Origin: Variovorax sp. 679
Lineage (GTDB): Bacteria > Pseudomonadota > Gammaproteobacteria > Burkholderiales > Burkholderiaceae_C
NCBI RefSeq assembly: GCF_003952185.1
Contig: NZ_RXFS01000009.1
Location: 1 to 64,000, forward strand
Length of the DNA: 64,000 bases
Reading direction: 5' to 3'
In this document: positions 24,615 through 33,266 of the stretch, one piece after another
Numbering within the stretch: position 1 is the stretch's first letter
Layout: each line of letters begins with the position of its first letter
Translations under genes and position numbers: made by a program
Notes under the pieces: model-generated
What the model saw: only the letters and a program-made list of their open reading frames with translations
What the model was told of the DNA's origin: nothing
Databases searched by the model: none

Positions 24615-27245
24615 ATGAACAAGCCAGACCTCTCTGGACACACTCCCATGATGGCCCAGTACCTGGGCCTCAAAGCCGACCATCCGGACACCCTGCTCTT
24701 CTACCGGATGGGCGATTTCTACGAACTCTTCTGGGCCGACGCCGAGAAGGCCGCGCGCCTGCTCGACATCACGCTCACCCAGCGCGGCCAGTCGGCCGGC
24801 CAGCCGGTGGTGATGTGCGGCGTGCCCTTCCACTCGGTCGACACCTACCTGGCCCGCCTCATCAAGCTGGGCGAGTCGGTCGCCATCTGCGAGCAGGTGG
24901 GCGAAGTCGGCGCAAGCAAGGGCCCGGTCGAGCGCAAGGTGGTGCGCGTGGTCACGCCCGGCACGCTGACCGACACCGAACTCCTCAACGACAAGAGCGA
25001 TTCGCTGCTGCTCGCCGTGCACGCGGGCTCGCGCAACTTCTGCGGGCTGGCCTGGCTCAGCGTGACCGGCGCCGAATTGCGGCTGGCCGAGTGCCCGGCC
25101 GACGCGCTCGAAGCCTGGATCGCCCGCATCGCGCCGAGCGAACTGCTGTACAGCGCCGAAGTCACGCCCGCCTTCGAGCAGCGCCTGAAGGCCGCGCGCA
25201 GCGCCACGCCCTTCACGCTGTCCATCCGCCCGGCATGGCAATTCGACGGCGGCCTGGGCGAGCGCAAGCTGGCCGAGCAGATGGGCAGCAACAGTCTCGC
25301 CGCCTGGAACGCTGAATCACTGACCAACGCGCATGCCGCGGCGGCCGCGCTGCTGGGCTACGCCGAGCACACGCAGGGCCGCGCGCTCTCGCACGTGCAG
25401 CGCCTCTCGGTGGAGCGCGACGGCGACCTGATCGAACTGCCGCCCACCACGCGCCGCAACCTTGAACTGGTGCAGACGCTGCGCGGCGAAGACTCGCCCA
25501 CCATGTTCTCTCTGCTCGACACCTGCATGACGGGCATGGGCAGCCGGCTGCTGAAACGCTGGCTGCTCTCGCCACGGCGCGACCGTTCAGAGGCGCAGGC
25601 CCGGCTCGAGGCCATCGGCGCGCTGCAGGCCACGGTGCCTGGCACCACGGCGGCGCCCTGGCGCACGCTGCGCGAGCAGCTCAAGAACACGAGCGACGTG
25701 GAACGCATCGCGGCGCGCATCGCGCTGCGCCAGGTGCGCCCGCGCGAGCTGCTGGCGCTGCGCCTCGCGCTATCGAAAGCGGAGCAGCTCGCGCCGATGC
25801 TGCCGGCCTCGGCCGCTCTGCTGGGCCAGATCGCGCAGCGGCTCGCCCCGCCGCCCGGCTGCGCCGACCTGCTGACAAGCGCCATCAAGCCCGATCCGTC
25901 CGCACTGGTGCGCGACGGCGGCGTGATCGCCACCGGCCACGACGCCGAGCTCGACGAGCTGCGCGCCATCAGCGAGAACTGCGACGACTTCCTGCTGAAG
26001 CTCGAAGTCAGCGAACGCGAGCGCACCGGCATCAGCAACCTGCGCGTGCAGTTCAACCGCGTGCACGGCTTCTATATCGAGGTAACGCAAAGTGCGCTCT
26101 CGAAGGTGCCCGACAACTACCGCCGCCGCCAGACGCTGAAGAACGCCGAGCGCTTCATCACGCCCGAGCTGAAGGCCTTCGAGGACAAGGCCCTGAGCGC
26201 ACAAGACCGCGCCCTGGCCCGCGAGAAGTGGCTCTACGAGCAACTGCTCGACGCGCTGCAGCCCTCGGTGCCCGCGCTCACGCAGCTGGCGGGCGGCATC
26301 GCCACGCTCGACGCGCTGTGCGCGCTGGCCGAGCGCTCGCACACGCTGCACTGGCGCGCGCCGAGCTTCGTGTCGCACCCCTGCATCGAGATCCAGCAGG
26401 GCCGCCACCCGGTGGTGGAAGCACGGCTGGCCGAGAAGTCATCGGGCGGATTCATCGCCAACGACACGCAGCTCGGGCCGCAGCAGCGCATGCAGGTCAT
26501 CACCGGCCCCAACATGGGCGGCAAGTCGACGTACATGCGGCAGGTGGCGATCATCGTGCTGCTGGCTTCCATCGGCTCGCATGTGCCGGCTGCCGCCTGC
26601 CGGCTGGGCCCCATCGATGCCATCCACACCCGCATAGGCGCGGCGGACGACCTGGCCAACGCGCAGTCGACCTTCATGCTCGAAATGACCGAGGCCGCGC
26701 AGATCCTGCACAGCGCCACGGCGCAATCGCTGGTGCTGATGGACGAGATCGGCCGCGGCACCAGCACCTTCGACGGCCTGGCGCTGGCCGCCGGCATCGC
26801 CGCCCAGCTGCACGACCGCAGCAAGGCCTTCACGCTGTTCGCCACGCACTATTTCGAGCTGACCGAGTTCCCGGCCACGCACCACGGCGCGGTGAACATG
26901 CACGTGAGCGCCACCGAAGCGGGCCGCGACATCGTGTTCCTGCACGAAATGCAGCCCGGCCCGGCCAGCAAGAGCTACGGCATCCAGGTGGCGCGGCTGG
27001 CGGGCATGCCCGCGGCGGTGGTCAACCATGCGCGGCAGGCGCTGGAGGCACTTGAATCGCAACATGCGCAAACTCGTGCACAAGTCGACCTGTTCGCACC
27101 GCCCCCGGTGGCCGAAACACCCATGGCCAGCGCCGTAGAATCCGCGCTGGCCGCGCTCGACCCCGACACGATGAGCCCGCGCGAGGCCCTCGATGCCTTG
27201 TATGCCCTTCAGAAACTGAACAAACGTGAACTCGGCGCCGCATGA
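24615..27245 (+). CDS. mutS: DNA mismatch repair protein MutS
   Basis: An 876-residue mismatch-recognition ATPase. The mismatch-binding F-x-E motif is in FYRMGDFYELFWADAEKA near the N-terminus; the Walker A motif GPNMGGKST is at about 631-639, with Walker B MDEIGRGTSTFDGLALA and ATHYFELTEF after it. It binds mispairs, recruits MutL and starts strand-directed repair. ATG 24615 (MNKPDLSGHTPMMAQY) matches the usual N-terminal layout of the family; ATG 24591 would add eight residues and neither has a strong ribosome-binding site. The C-terminus ends in the short helix region used for tetramerisation (PREALDALYALQKL). The Anbu-like gene follows 34 bases on. Confidence 0.96.
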   Translation: MNKPDLSGHTPMMAQYLGLKADHPDTLLFYRMGDFYELFWADAEKAARLLDITLTQRGQSAGQPVVMCGVPFHSVDTYLARLIKLGESVAICEQVGEVGASKGPVERKVVRVVTPGTLTDTELLNDKSDSLLLAVHAGSRNFCGLAWLSVTGAELRLAECPADALEAWIARIAPSELLYSAEVTPAFEQRLKAARSATPFTLSIRPAWQFDGGLGERKLAEQMGSNSLAAWNAESLTNAHAAAAALLGYAEHTQGRALSHVQRLSVERDGDLIELPPTTRRNLELVQTLRGEDSPTMFSLLDTCMTGMGSRLLKRWLLSPRRDRSEAQARLEAIGALQATVPGTTAAPWRTLREQLKNTSDVERIAARIALRQVRPRELLALRLALSKAEQLAPMLPASAALLGQIAQRLAPPPGCADLLTSAIKPDPSALVRDGGVIATGHDAELDELRAISENCDDFLLKLEVSERERTGISNLRVQFNRVHGFYIEVTQSALSKVPDNYRRRQTLKNAERFITPELKAFEDKALSAQDRALAREKWLYEQLLDALQPSVPALTQLAGGIATLDALCALAERSHTLHWRAPSFVSHPCIEIQQGRHPVVEARLAEKSSGGFIANDTQLGPQQRMQVITGPNMGGKSTYMRQVAIIVLLASIGSHVPAAACRLGPIDAIHTRIGAADDLANAQSTFMLEMTEAAQILHSATAQSLVLMDEIGRGTSTFDGLALAAGIAAQLHDRSKAFTLFATHYFELTEFPATHHGAVNMHVSATEAGRDIVFLHEMQPGPASKSYGIQVARLAGMPAAVVNHARQALEALESQHAQTRAQVDLFAPPPVAETPMASAVESALAALDPDTMSPREALDALYALQKLNKRELGAA

Positions 27246-27279
27246 CCCGGCACAGTTCATGCCAGATGAACCTGAACCC

Positions 27280-28119
27280 ATGACTTACTGCGTAGGCATC
27301 AAACTCAACGCCGGCCTGGTGTTTCTCTCCGACTCGCGCACCAACGCGGGCGTGGACCACATCAGCACATTCCGCAAGATGATCGTGTACGAGCAGCCGG
27401 GCGACCGCGTCATGGTGCTGCTCTCTTCGGGCAACCTGAGCATCTCGCAGTCGGTACGCGAAATCCTCCAGATCGAGGAACTGCGCGAAACCCGCGAAGA
27501 CGGCTCCCAGGGCGATCCCATCACCATCTGGAACGCCAAGAGCATGTTCGACGCCGCGCGCGTGCTGGGCTCGGCCGTGCGCCACGTGTACGACCGCGAC
27601 GCCGAGGCGCTCAAGCACGCGGGGCTGGACTTCAACGTCTCCTTCATCTTCGGCGGGCAGGTCAAGGGCGAGGGCATGCGCCTCTTCCTGGTCTACGCGG
27701 CCGGCAACTTCATCGAGGCCACCACCGAGACGCCCTACTTCCAGGTCGGCGAGTCGAAGTACGGCAAGCCCGTGCTCGACCGCGTGCTCACGCCCGAGAC
27801 GCCGCTCGACGAAGCCGCCAAGTGCGCGCTGGTGTCGATGGACTCGACCATGAAGTCGAACCTGTCGGTCGGCCTGCCGCTCGACCTGGTGGTGTACGAG
27901 GCCAACAAGCTCGAGACCGACCGCGTGATCTGCATCGACGCCGACAACCCCTACTACCGCATGGTGCACAACAGCTGGGGCCAGAAGCTGCGCGAGGTGT
28001 TCGACAGCATCGAAGACCCGGTGTGGGACGACAGCCAGACCGAGCACCCGCTGAAGATGCCGGCCACGCGCCACAGCGCGCTGCGCAAGATCTCGACTCC
28101 CGACGAAAAGCTGATCTGA
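27280..28119 (+). CDS. Anbu-like bacterial proteasome homologue
   Basis: A 279-residue member of the Ntn-hydrolase proteasome family. The start at 27280 places a threonine right after Met (MTYCVGIKLNAGLVFLSDSR), the expected Thr1 nucleophile after Met removal; Asp17 (counted from Thr1) is in FLSDSR and a lysine follows near 32 (STFRKM), matching the Thr-Asp-Lys set. Later blocks FNVSFIFGGQ and YFQVGESKYGKP are typical of Anbu/BPH-type proteins. These assemble into open or double rings; their substrates are poorly known. The usual Anbu partner genes (ATP-grasp, alpha-E and transglutaminase-like proteins) are not next to it; it lies between mutS and a hydrolase gene. Assignment to Anbu rather than BPH is not certain. 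Confidence 0.85.
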   Translation: MTYCVGIKLNAGLVFLSDSRTNAGVDHISTFRKMIVYEQPGDRVMVLLSSGNLSISQSVREILQIEELRETREDGSQGDPITIWNAKSMFDAARVLGSAVRHVYDRDAEALKHAGLDFNVSFIFGGQVKGEGMRLFLVYAAGNFIEATTETPYFQVGESKYGKPVLDRVLTPETPLDEAAKCALVSMDSTMKSNLSVGLPLDLVVYEANKLETDRVICIDADNPYYRMVHNSWGQKLREVFDSIEDPVWDDSQTEHPLKMPATRHSALRKISTPDEKLI

Positions 28120-28159
28120 AATGATGCCCCCCGGCTTGCCACTTCGTGTGCTTCTCCAC

Positions 28160-28205
28160 CCCCCGAGGGGGAGGCTCGGCCGCCTTGGGGCGGCCCGGCG
28201 GCGGC
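28160..28205. repeat. GC-rich intergenic hairpin repeat
   Basis: Two small hairpins in tandem: CCCC-CGA-GGGG near 28161-28171 and GGCCGCC-TTGG-GGCGGCC at 28178-28195. The layout and wording resemble short GC-rich elements that recur between genes in Comamonadaceae. No T-run follows, so it is not a standard terminator. Confidence 0.5.
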
Positions 28206-28209
28206 CGTG

Positions 28210-29010
28210 ATGCCCCCCGTCGTCTTCTCGCACGGCAACAGCTTTCCCGCGAGCACCTACCGCGTCGTCCTCGACAGCCTGCGCAACCGCGGCTTCGAGG
28301 TCGATGCCATCGAGAAATTCGGGCACGACCCGAAGTACCCCGTCACCGACAACTGGCCGCACCTGGTGCAGCAGCTGGCCGACTTCGCCAAGGCTCGCGC
28401 CGACCGCGCGGGCGGCCCGGTGTTCCTCATCGGCCATTCGCTCGGCGGATTCCTGAGCCTGATGTGCGCCGCGCAGCACCCCGAGCTGGCGCGCGGCGTG
28501 TTGCTGATCGACTCGCCGATCCTCGGCGGCTGGCGCGCGAACACGCTCAACGTGGTCAAGCGCACGCCGCTCATGAAGAGCATTTCGCCCGGCGCCATCA
28601 GCCGCAAGCGCAAGAACAGCTGGGAGCACCGCGAGGCGGTGTTCGAGCACTTCCGCAGCAAGAAGGCCTTCGCGAAGTGGGACGAGCAGGTGCTGCACGA
28701 CTACATCGACCACGGCACCTTCGATGCGGAAGACACCCGCGCGCTGAGCTTCGACCGCGACGTGGAAACCGCCATCTACAACACCCTGCCCCACAACCTC
28801 GGCGCACTGCTGCGCGCGCACCCGCTCAAGTGCAAGGCCGCCTTCATCGGCGGGCGCCAGTCGGCCGAGATGAAGCGCGTGGGCATGACCATGACCCAGC
28901 AGGTCACCAAGGGCCGCATCGCGATGATGGATGGCACCCACCTGTTCCCGATGGAAAAGCCGCTGGCGACGGCCGCGGCCATCGAGGCCGCGCTGCGCAA
29001 CCTGCTCTGA
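28210..29010 (+). CDS. Alpha/beta hydrolase
   Basis: A 266-residue cytoplasmic hydrolase. Oxyanion-hole residues are in VVFSHGNSFPAST; the nucleophile is Ser77 in GHSLGG; the late histidine is in MMDGTHLFPME. The acid is probably the Asp of LLIDSP or a later residue. The fold is clear but the substrate is not; related proteins are esterases or C-C hydrolases. ATG 28210 is chosen, with a GTG directly before it as an alternative; a hairpin repeat fills the upstream gap, so it may have its own promoter rather than being read from mutS. Confidence 0.82.
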   Translation: MPPVVFSHGNSFPASTYRVVLDSLRNRGFEVDAIEKFGHDPKYPVTDNWPHLVQQLADFAKARADRAGGPVFLIGHSLGGFLSLMCAAQHPELARGVLLIDSPILGGWRANTLNVVKRTPLMKSISPGAISRKRKNSWEHREAVFEHFRSKKAFAKWDEQVLHDYIDHGTFDAEDTRALSFDRDVETAIYNTLPHNLGALLRAHPLKCKAAFIGGRQSAEMKRVGMTMTQQVTKGRIAMMDGTHLFPMEKPLATAAAIEAALRNLL

Positions 29011-29025
29011 GCGGCTGCAGCCCCG

Positions 29026-30498
29026 TCACGCCTGCGTGACGTGCACTCCCGGCCTGCGGCCCGCGTTCCACTTGCCCCCGAGCGCCCGCTCGATCTGCGC
29101 GGCCAGCTGCAGCAGCAACCCGTCGTTCGCCTGGGCCGCCTGCGCCTGGATGCCCAGCGGCAGCCCGTTTTCCTGCGCCGCCATCGGAAGCGAAATGCCC
29201 GGCATGCCGCACAGGTTGGCCAGCGGCGTGTACGCGAAGTTCTTCCAGAGGTTGGCGAACCAGTCGTAGACCGAGGGATTCGTGCTGGTCGTGAGGTACT
29301 CGCTGGTGCCCACCTTGGGCGTGGGCAGCGCGGTGATCGGCGTGAGGATGATGTCCCAGCGCTGGAAGAAATCGCCGAAGGCGCGCGAGGTGCTGTTGAA
29401 CACCGCCTGCATCTTCGCGCGCTCGGTGTACGAGGTGTGCAGCCCGGCCTCCCAGATCTTGATGTTGATCGGCTCCAGCAGCTCGGCCGGCGGACGCTCC
29501 AGGCCCAGCCGGTGCAGGTGGCCGTCGATGACCTGCGCGAAGTTGCTGATGTAGCAGGTGGTCTGGGCGTCGAAGGCCGTACGGAAGTCCACCTCCGGCA
29601 GCACCCACTCGACATGGTGGCCAAGCCCTTCGAGGAACCTGCCCGCGCGCTCCAGCTCGGCGACGAAATGCGGCGTGGCGCGGAAGTCGCCCCACTCGTG
29701 CGACAGCGCAATGCGCAGGCGGCCCGGGTCGCGCTTGATGAGTTCGCTGTACGGCTCGTCCGGCGACCAGAAGGGCATGAACTCGCCGGGCGCGCCGCCG
29801 CGGCAATGGTCGACGAAGGCGGCCGTGTCGCGCACCGTGCGGCTGAGGCAGCCCTGGATCGACACCAGCCCCGAAAGGTCCGACAGCCCCGGCGCCAGCG
29901 AGAACACGCCGCGCGACACCTTCAGCCCGATGTTGCCGTTCACGCCCGCCGGAATGCGGATGGAGCCCCCGCCGTCGGTGGCATGCGACAGCGGCAGCAC
30001 GCCGGCAGCCACGATCGCCGCCGTGCCGGCCGATGAGCCGCAGGTGGTGTATGCGAGGTCCCAGGGATTGCGCGTGACGTGGAATGCGTTCTCGGCCGAG
30101 CTGCACACGCCGAATTCCGGCGTGGTGCTGCGGCCCACGATGTTCAGGCCCGCCTTGCGCAGCTGCTGCGTGAGGAAGCTGTCGGCCGCCGGGCGATGGC
30201 CCTGCATCATCATCGAGCCGAACTCCTGCAGCCGGCCCTTCAGCGTGGGACCGAGGTCCTTCATCAGGTAGGGCAGGCCCGCGAACACGCCCCCGGGGTT
30301 CATGCCGTCCTTCAGCGGATCGGCCACCACGTCGTCGAAGACCTCGACGACCGCGTCGAGTTGCGGATCGAGCCTCGCGATACCGGCCGCCGCCTGCGCG
30401 GCCAGCTCCGCCGCCGTCACTTCGCCCTTGCGGACCCGTTCGGCCAGGCCGATGCCGTCGTGATCGGCCCATTCGCTCCAGCTCATTGCCAGCGTCAT
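29026..30498 (-). CDS. Amidase signature enzyme
   Basis: A 490-residue amidase. The catalytic Ser-cisSer-Lys set is visible: Lys80 in LPYLMKDLGPT, the cis-Ser region TCGSSAGTAAIVAAG and the nucleophile Ser in DGGGSIRIPAG. The Gly-rich block has CGSSAGTAA in place of the more common GGSSGGSAA. The family hydrolyses carboxylic amides, from aryl amides to peptide-amide substrates; this one has no GatC neighbour and is not the tRNA amidotransferase subunit. The start at 30498 has GGAG eight bases upstream; 30504 and 30486 are alternatives. No signal peptide. It is divergent from the ECF sigma gene across about 125 bases. Confidence 0.85.
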   Translation of the reverse strand: MTLAMSWSEWADHDGIGLAERVRKGEVTAAELAAQAAAGIARLDPQLDAVVEVFDDVVADPLKDGMNPGGVFAGLPYLMKDLGPTLKGRLQEFGSMMMQGHRPAADSFLTQQLRKAGLNIVGRSTTPEFGVCSSAENAFHVTRNPWDLAYTTCGSSAGTAAIVAAGVLPLSHATDGGGSIRIPAGVNGNIGLKVSRGVFSLAPGLSDLSGLVSIQGCLSRTVRDTAAFVDHCRGGAPGEFMPFWSPDEPYSELIKRDPGRLRIALSHEWGDFRATPHFVAELERAGRFLEGLGHHVEWVLPEVDFRTAFDAQTTCYISNFAQVIDGHLHRLGLERPPAELLEPINIKIWEAGLHTSYTERAKMQAVFNSTSRAFGDFFQRWDIILTPITALPTPKVGTSEYLTTSTNPSVYDWFANLWKNFAYTPLANLCGMPGISLPMAAQENGLPLGIQAQAAQANDGLLLQLAAQIERALGGKWNAGRRPGVHVTQA

Positions 30499-30622
30499 TC
30501 GCATTGCTCCATTTCTTGTTTCTCGGTGAGGAAAGTGCGTCCGATTTTGCCGAGCGTGTCGGCGCGACGCATACTGGTGCGTCCTTGGGTGAGCAGGAAC
30601 GAAGGACAAACAAGCGCGCTGC

Positions 30623-31876
30623 ATGACCGACGACGACACCGCCTGGATCGCCACCACGCTGACCGCCTCGCGTCCGCGCGCGGTGGCCGCGTTGCTGCGC
30701 TACTTCCGCGAGCTCGACACGGCGGAGGAGGCCTTCCAGGAAGCCAGCCTGCGCGCCCTTCGGCACTGGCCCGGGAGCGGCCCGCCGCGCGACCCGCTGG
30801 CCTGGCTGATCTTCGTGGGGCGCAACGCGGCGCTCGACGAAGTGCGCCGGCGCGGCCAGCACGAACCGCTGCCCGAAGACGACACGCTCGTCTCCGACCT
30901 CGACGACGTTGAAGCCGCGCTCGTCGAGCAGCTCGACCAGGCGCACTACCGCGACGACGTGCTGCGCCTGCTGTTCGTCTGCTGCCACCCCGAGTTGCCG
31001 CTGACGCAGCAGATCGCGCTGGCGCTGCGCATCGTCTCGGGCCTGTCGGTGCGCGAGATCGCGCGTGCCTTCCTGGTCGGCGAGAGCGCCATGGAACAGC
31101 GCATCACCCGCGCCAAGAAGCGCGTGGCCTCGGCCGGCATTCCCTTCGACACGCCGGGCCGGCGCGAGCGCGACGAGCGGCTGGCGGCCGTGTGCACCAC
31201 GGTCTACCTGCTGTTCAACGAAGGCTACTCGGCCAGCGGCGGCGACGAGCATGTGCGCACCGCGCTGTGCGAAGAGGCGATACGCCTCGCGCGGCTGCTG
31301 CTGGAGCTGTTCCCCGGCGAGCCCGAGCTGATGGGCCTGGCCGCCCTGCTCCTGCTGCAGCATGCGCGCGCCGATGCGCGGCTCGATGCCGGCGGCATGG
31401 TCGTGCTGCTCGAAGACCAGGACCGCGCACGCTGGAACCGTGCACTCATCAGTGAGGGCCTCGCGCTGGTCGAAGGCGCGCTGCGGCAGCGCAGGCCCGG
31501 GCCTTACCAGCTGCAGGCCGCCATTGCCGCCACCCACGCGCAGGCTGCACGCCCCGAAGACACGAACTGGGCCGAGATCGATCGCCTGTATGCCGCGCTC
31601 GAAGCCCTGCAGCCCTCGCCGGTGGTCACGCTGAACCGCGCGGTGGCGGTGCACAAGCTGCACGGGCCGCAAGTCGCGCTGACGCTGACGGAGCCGCTGG
31701 CCAACGCGCTGGACAGCTACTTTCACTTCCACGGACTGCAGGGCGCGCTGCTGATGCAGCTGGAGCGCACCGGCGAGGCCCGTGCCTCCTTCGCGCGTGC
31801 CCTGGGCCTGGCCCGAACCGCCGCCGAGGCCGCACACATCCGCGCGATGCTCGACCGCCTCGGCGCGCCGGACTGA
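30623..31876 (+). CDS. ECF42-type RNA polymerase sigma factor with C-terminal TPR-like domain
   Basis: A 417-residue extracytoplasmic-function sigma factor. Sigma region 2 covers about 10-75 (ELDTAEEAFQEASLRALRHWP), region 4 about 120-175 (LTQQIALALRIVSGLSVREIARAFLVGESAMEQRI). The remaining 230 residues form a helical, TPR-like C-terminal domain (TVYLLFNEGYSASGGDE, WNRALISEGLALVEGAL, LNRAVAVHKLHGP) characteristic of group ECF42, which works without an anti-sigma factor. The DGPF protein gene 37 bases downstream is the usual ECF42 companion. Target promoters are probably those of the local genes; I could not identify a matching promoter motif. Confidence 0.88.
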   Translation: MTDDDTAWIATTLTASRPRAVAALLRYFRELDTAEEAFQEASLRALRHWPGSGPPRDPLAWLIFVGRNAALDEVRRRGQHEPLPEDDTLVSDLDDVEAALVEQLDQAHYRDDVLRLLFVCCHPELPLTQQIALALRIVSGLSVREIARAFLVGESAMEQRITRAKKRVASAGIPFDTPGRRERDERLAAVCTTVYLLFNEGYSASGGDEHVRTALCEEAIRLARLLLELFPGEPELMGLAALLLLQHARADARLDAGGMVVLLEDQDRARWNRALISEGLALVEGALRQRRPGPYQLQAAIAATHAQAARPEDTNWAEIDRLYAALEALQPSPVVTLNRAVAVHKLHGPQVALTLTEPLANALDSYFHFHGLQGALLMQLERTGEARASFARALGLARTAAEAAHIRAMLDRLGAPD

Positions 31877-31913
31877 TCTCCCTCCACGAACCACGCCCCA
31901 AAAAAGGAAGACC

Positions 31914-32294
31914 ATGCTCTATTCCATCCTCATCTACGGTTCCGAATCCGCGGTGGCCGCCTGGGAACCCGGCATCGAAGAGGAAATGCTCGAGCGCCAC
32001 ACAGACCTGCGCGACGACCTGCAGACGCAGGGCAAGCTCGGCACGGTGCTGCGGCTGATGCCGAACGTGGCCACCACCGTGCGCCGGGCGGGCGACATGC
32101 ACCCGCTGGTCACCGACGGCCCCTTCGCCGAGACGAAGGAGCAGCTGATGGGCATCTACATCGTGGAGTGCGAGTCCGTCGAGGAAGCGACGCACGCCGC
32201 GCACCGACTGGCCTTCGAGGGCGGCGTGTTCGAGATCCGGCCGGTCACCTGGTACGACCCGGGCGTGATTCCGGCGCGCATTCCGCAGGTCTGA
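31914..32294 (+). CDS. DGPF-domain (YCII-related) protein
   Basis: A 126-residue cytoplasmic protein with the signature TDGPFAETKEQLMGIYIVEC. DGPF proteins are YCII-related and regularly sit next to ECF42 sigma factors; their biochemical role is not established. The start has a clear ribosome-binding site (AAAGGAAGACCATG). It lies 37 bases after the sigma factor gene and about 95 bases before an SDR gene in the same direction. It contains no cysteine in the motif region and no signal peptide. Confidence 0.88.
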   Translation: MLYSILIYGSESAVAAWEPGIEEEMLERHTDLRDDLQTQGKLGTVLRLMPNVATTVRRAGDMHPLVTDGPFAETKEQLMGIYIVECESVEEATHAAHRLAFEGGVFEIRPVTWYDPGVIPARIPQV

Positions 32295-32390
32295 AAAAAA
32301 TCGGCCGGCGGTGTCGGGTCGGGCCGTCGCCCCGCGTCCTTGGTTGGAACGCCCGCATGTCGCGGGCGGCAATCCGAGGAGAAAAAGACG

Positions 32391-33194
32391 ATGTCGCAGG
32401 CATTCAAGGACAAGTGCGTGGTGGTTCACGGTGGCGGCGGTGCCATCGGCGGCGCGGTGGCCCGCGCCTTTGCGCGTGAAGGCGCCCGGGTGTTCATCAC
32501 GGGGCGTAACCGCGCCAGGCTCGACGCGGCATTGAGCGCCATCGCAGCCGCGGGTGGGCACGCCGAGGCAGCAGTGGTCGACGCGCTCGACGAGCAGGCC
32601 ATGCTCCGCCACGCCGCCGGGGTGGCCGACCGCACCGGCGGCATCGACATCGCGCTCAACGCCATCGGCGTCATGCACGTGCAGGGCACGCCGCTGTCGG
32701 CGCTGCCGCTGGAAGACTTCTTCCTGCCCGTGCATGCATACACCCGCGCCTGCTTTCTCACGGCCAGGGCCGTCGCGCCGCACATGGCGAAGCGCGGCGG
32801 TGGCGTGATCCTCTCGGTGTCGACGCCGGCCTCGCGCCTGCCCGGCCCGGGCTACCTGGGCCATGCGGTGGCCTGCGCGGGCGTGGAGGCGCTCTCGCGC
32901 CACATGGCGGGCGAGCTGGCTGCCTTCAACATCCGCACGGTGTGCATCCGCTCGCACGCCATTCCCGAGGCAGTGACCGCCGGCTCGCACGCCCGCGAGG
33001 TGTTCCGCCCGGCGGCGGAGAGCATGGGGCTCACGGTCGAGCAGATGCTCGCGGCCAATCCACCCGGCCTGCTGGTGAAGCGGCTGCCCTCGCTCGACCA
33101 GATGGCGGCTGCGGCGCTGTTCGCGGCTTCCGAAGGCGCCGGTGCGATGACGGGCGCGGTGCTGAACCTGAGCGGCGGCGTCACGCTCGACTAA
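32391..33194 (+). CDS. SDR-family oxidoreductase lacking the usual Tyr-Lys pair
   Basis: A 267-residue Rossmann-fold protein. The cofactor loop is GGGGAIGG (residues 14-21) and TGRNRARLD after strand 2 suggests NADP(H) use. The active-site region reads SVSTPASRLPGPGYLGHAVA; a Ser is present, but the Y-x-x-x-K motif is not: the Tyr is followed by LGHA, and aligning on the following VEAL helix puts His and Cys where Tyr and Lys should be. It may use altered chemistry or have a non-catalytic role. A strong ribosome-binding site (GAGGAGAAAAAGACGATG) fixes the start. It follows the ECF42 and DGPF genes and may be their target. Confidence 0.8.
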   Translation: MSQAFKDKCVVVHGGGGAIGGAVARAFAREGARVFITGRNRARLDAALSAIAAAGGHAEAAVVDALDEQAMLRHAAGVADRTGGIDIALNAIGVMHVQGTPLSALPLEDFFLPVHAYTRACFLTARAVAPHMAKRGGGVILSVSTPASRLPGPGYLGHAVACAGVEALSRHMAGELAAFNIRTVCIRSHAIPEAVTAGSHAREVFRPAAESMGLTVEQMLAANPPGLLVKRLPSLDQMAAAALFAASEGAGAMTGAVLNLSGGVTLD

Positions 33195-33266
33195 TACCGG
33201 CGTAAGGCCGGGCAAGCCTGGCTCCCTAGAATCGCCCGGGTCATTCCCGAACCTTGCCGATTCCGC

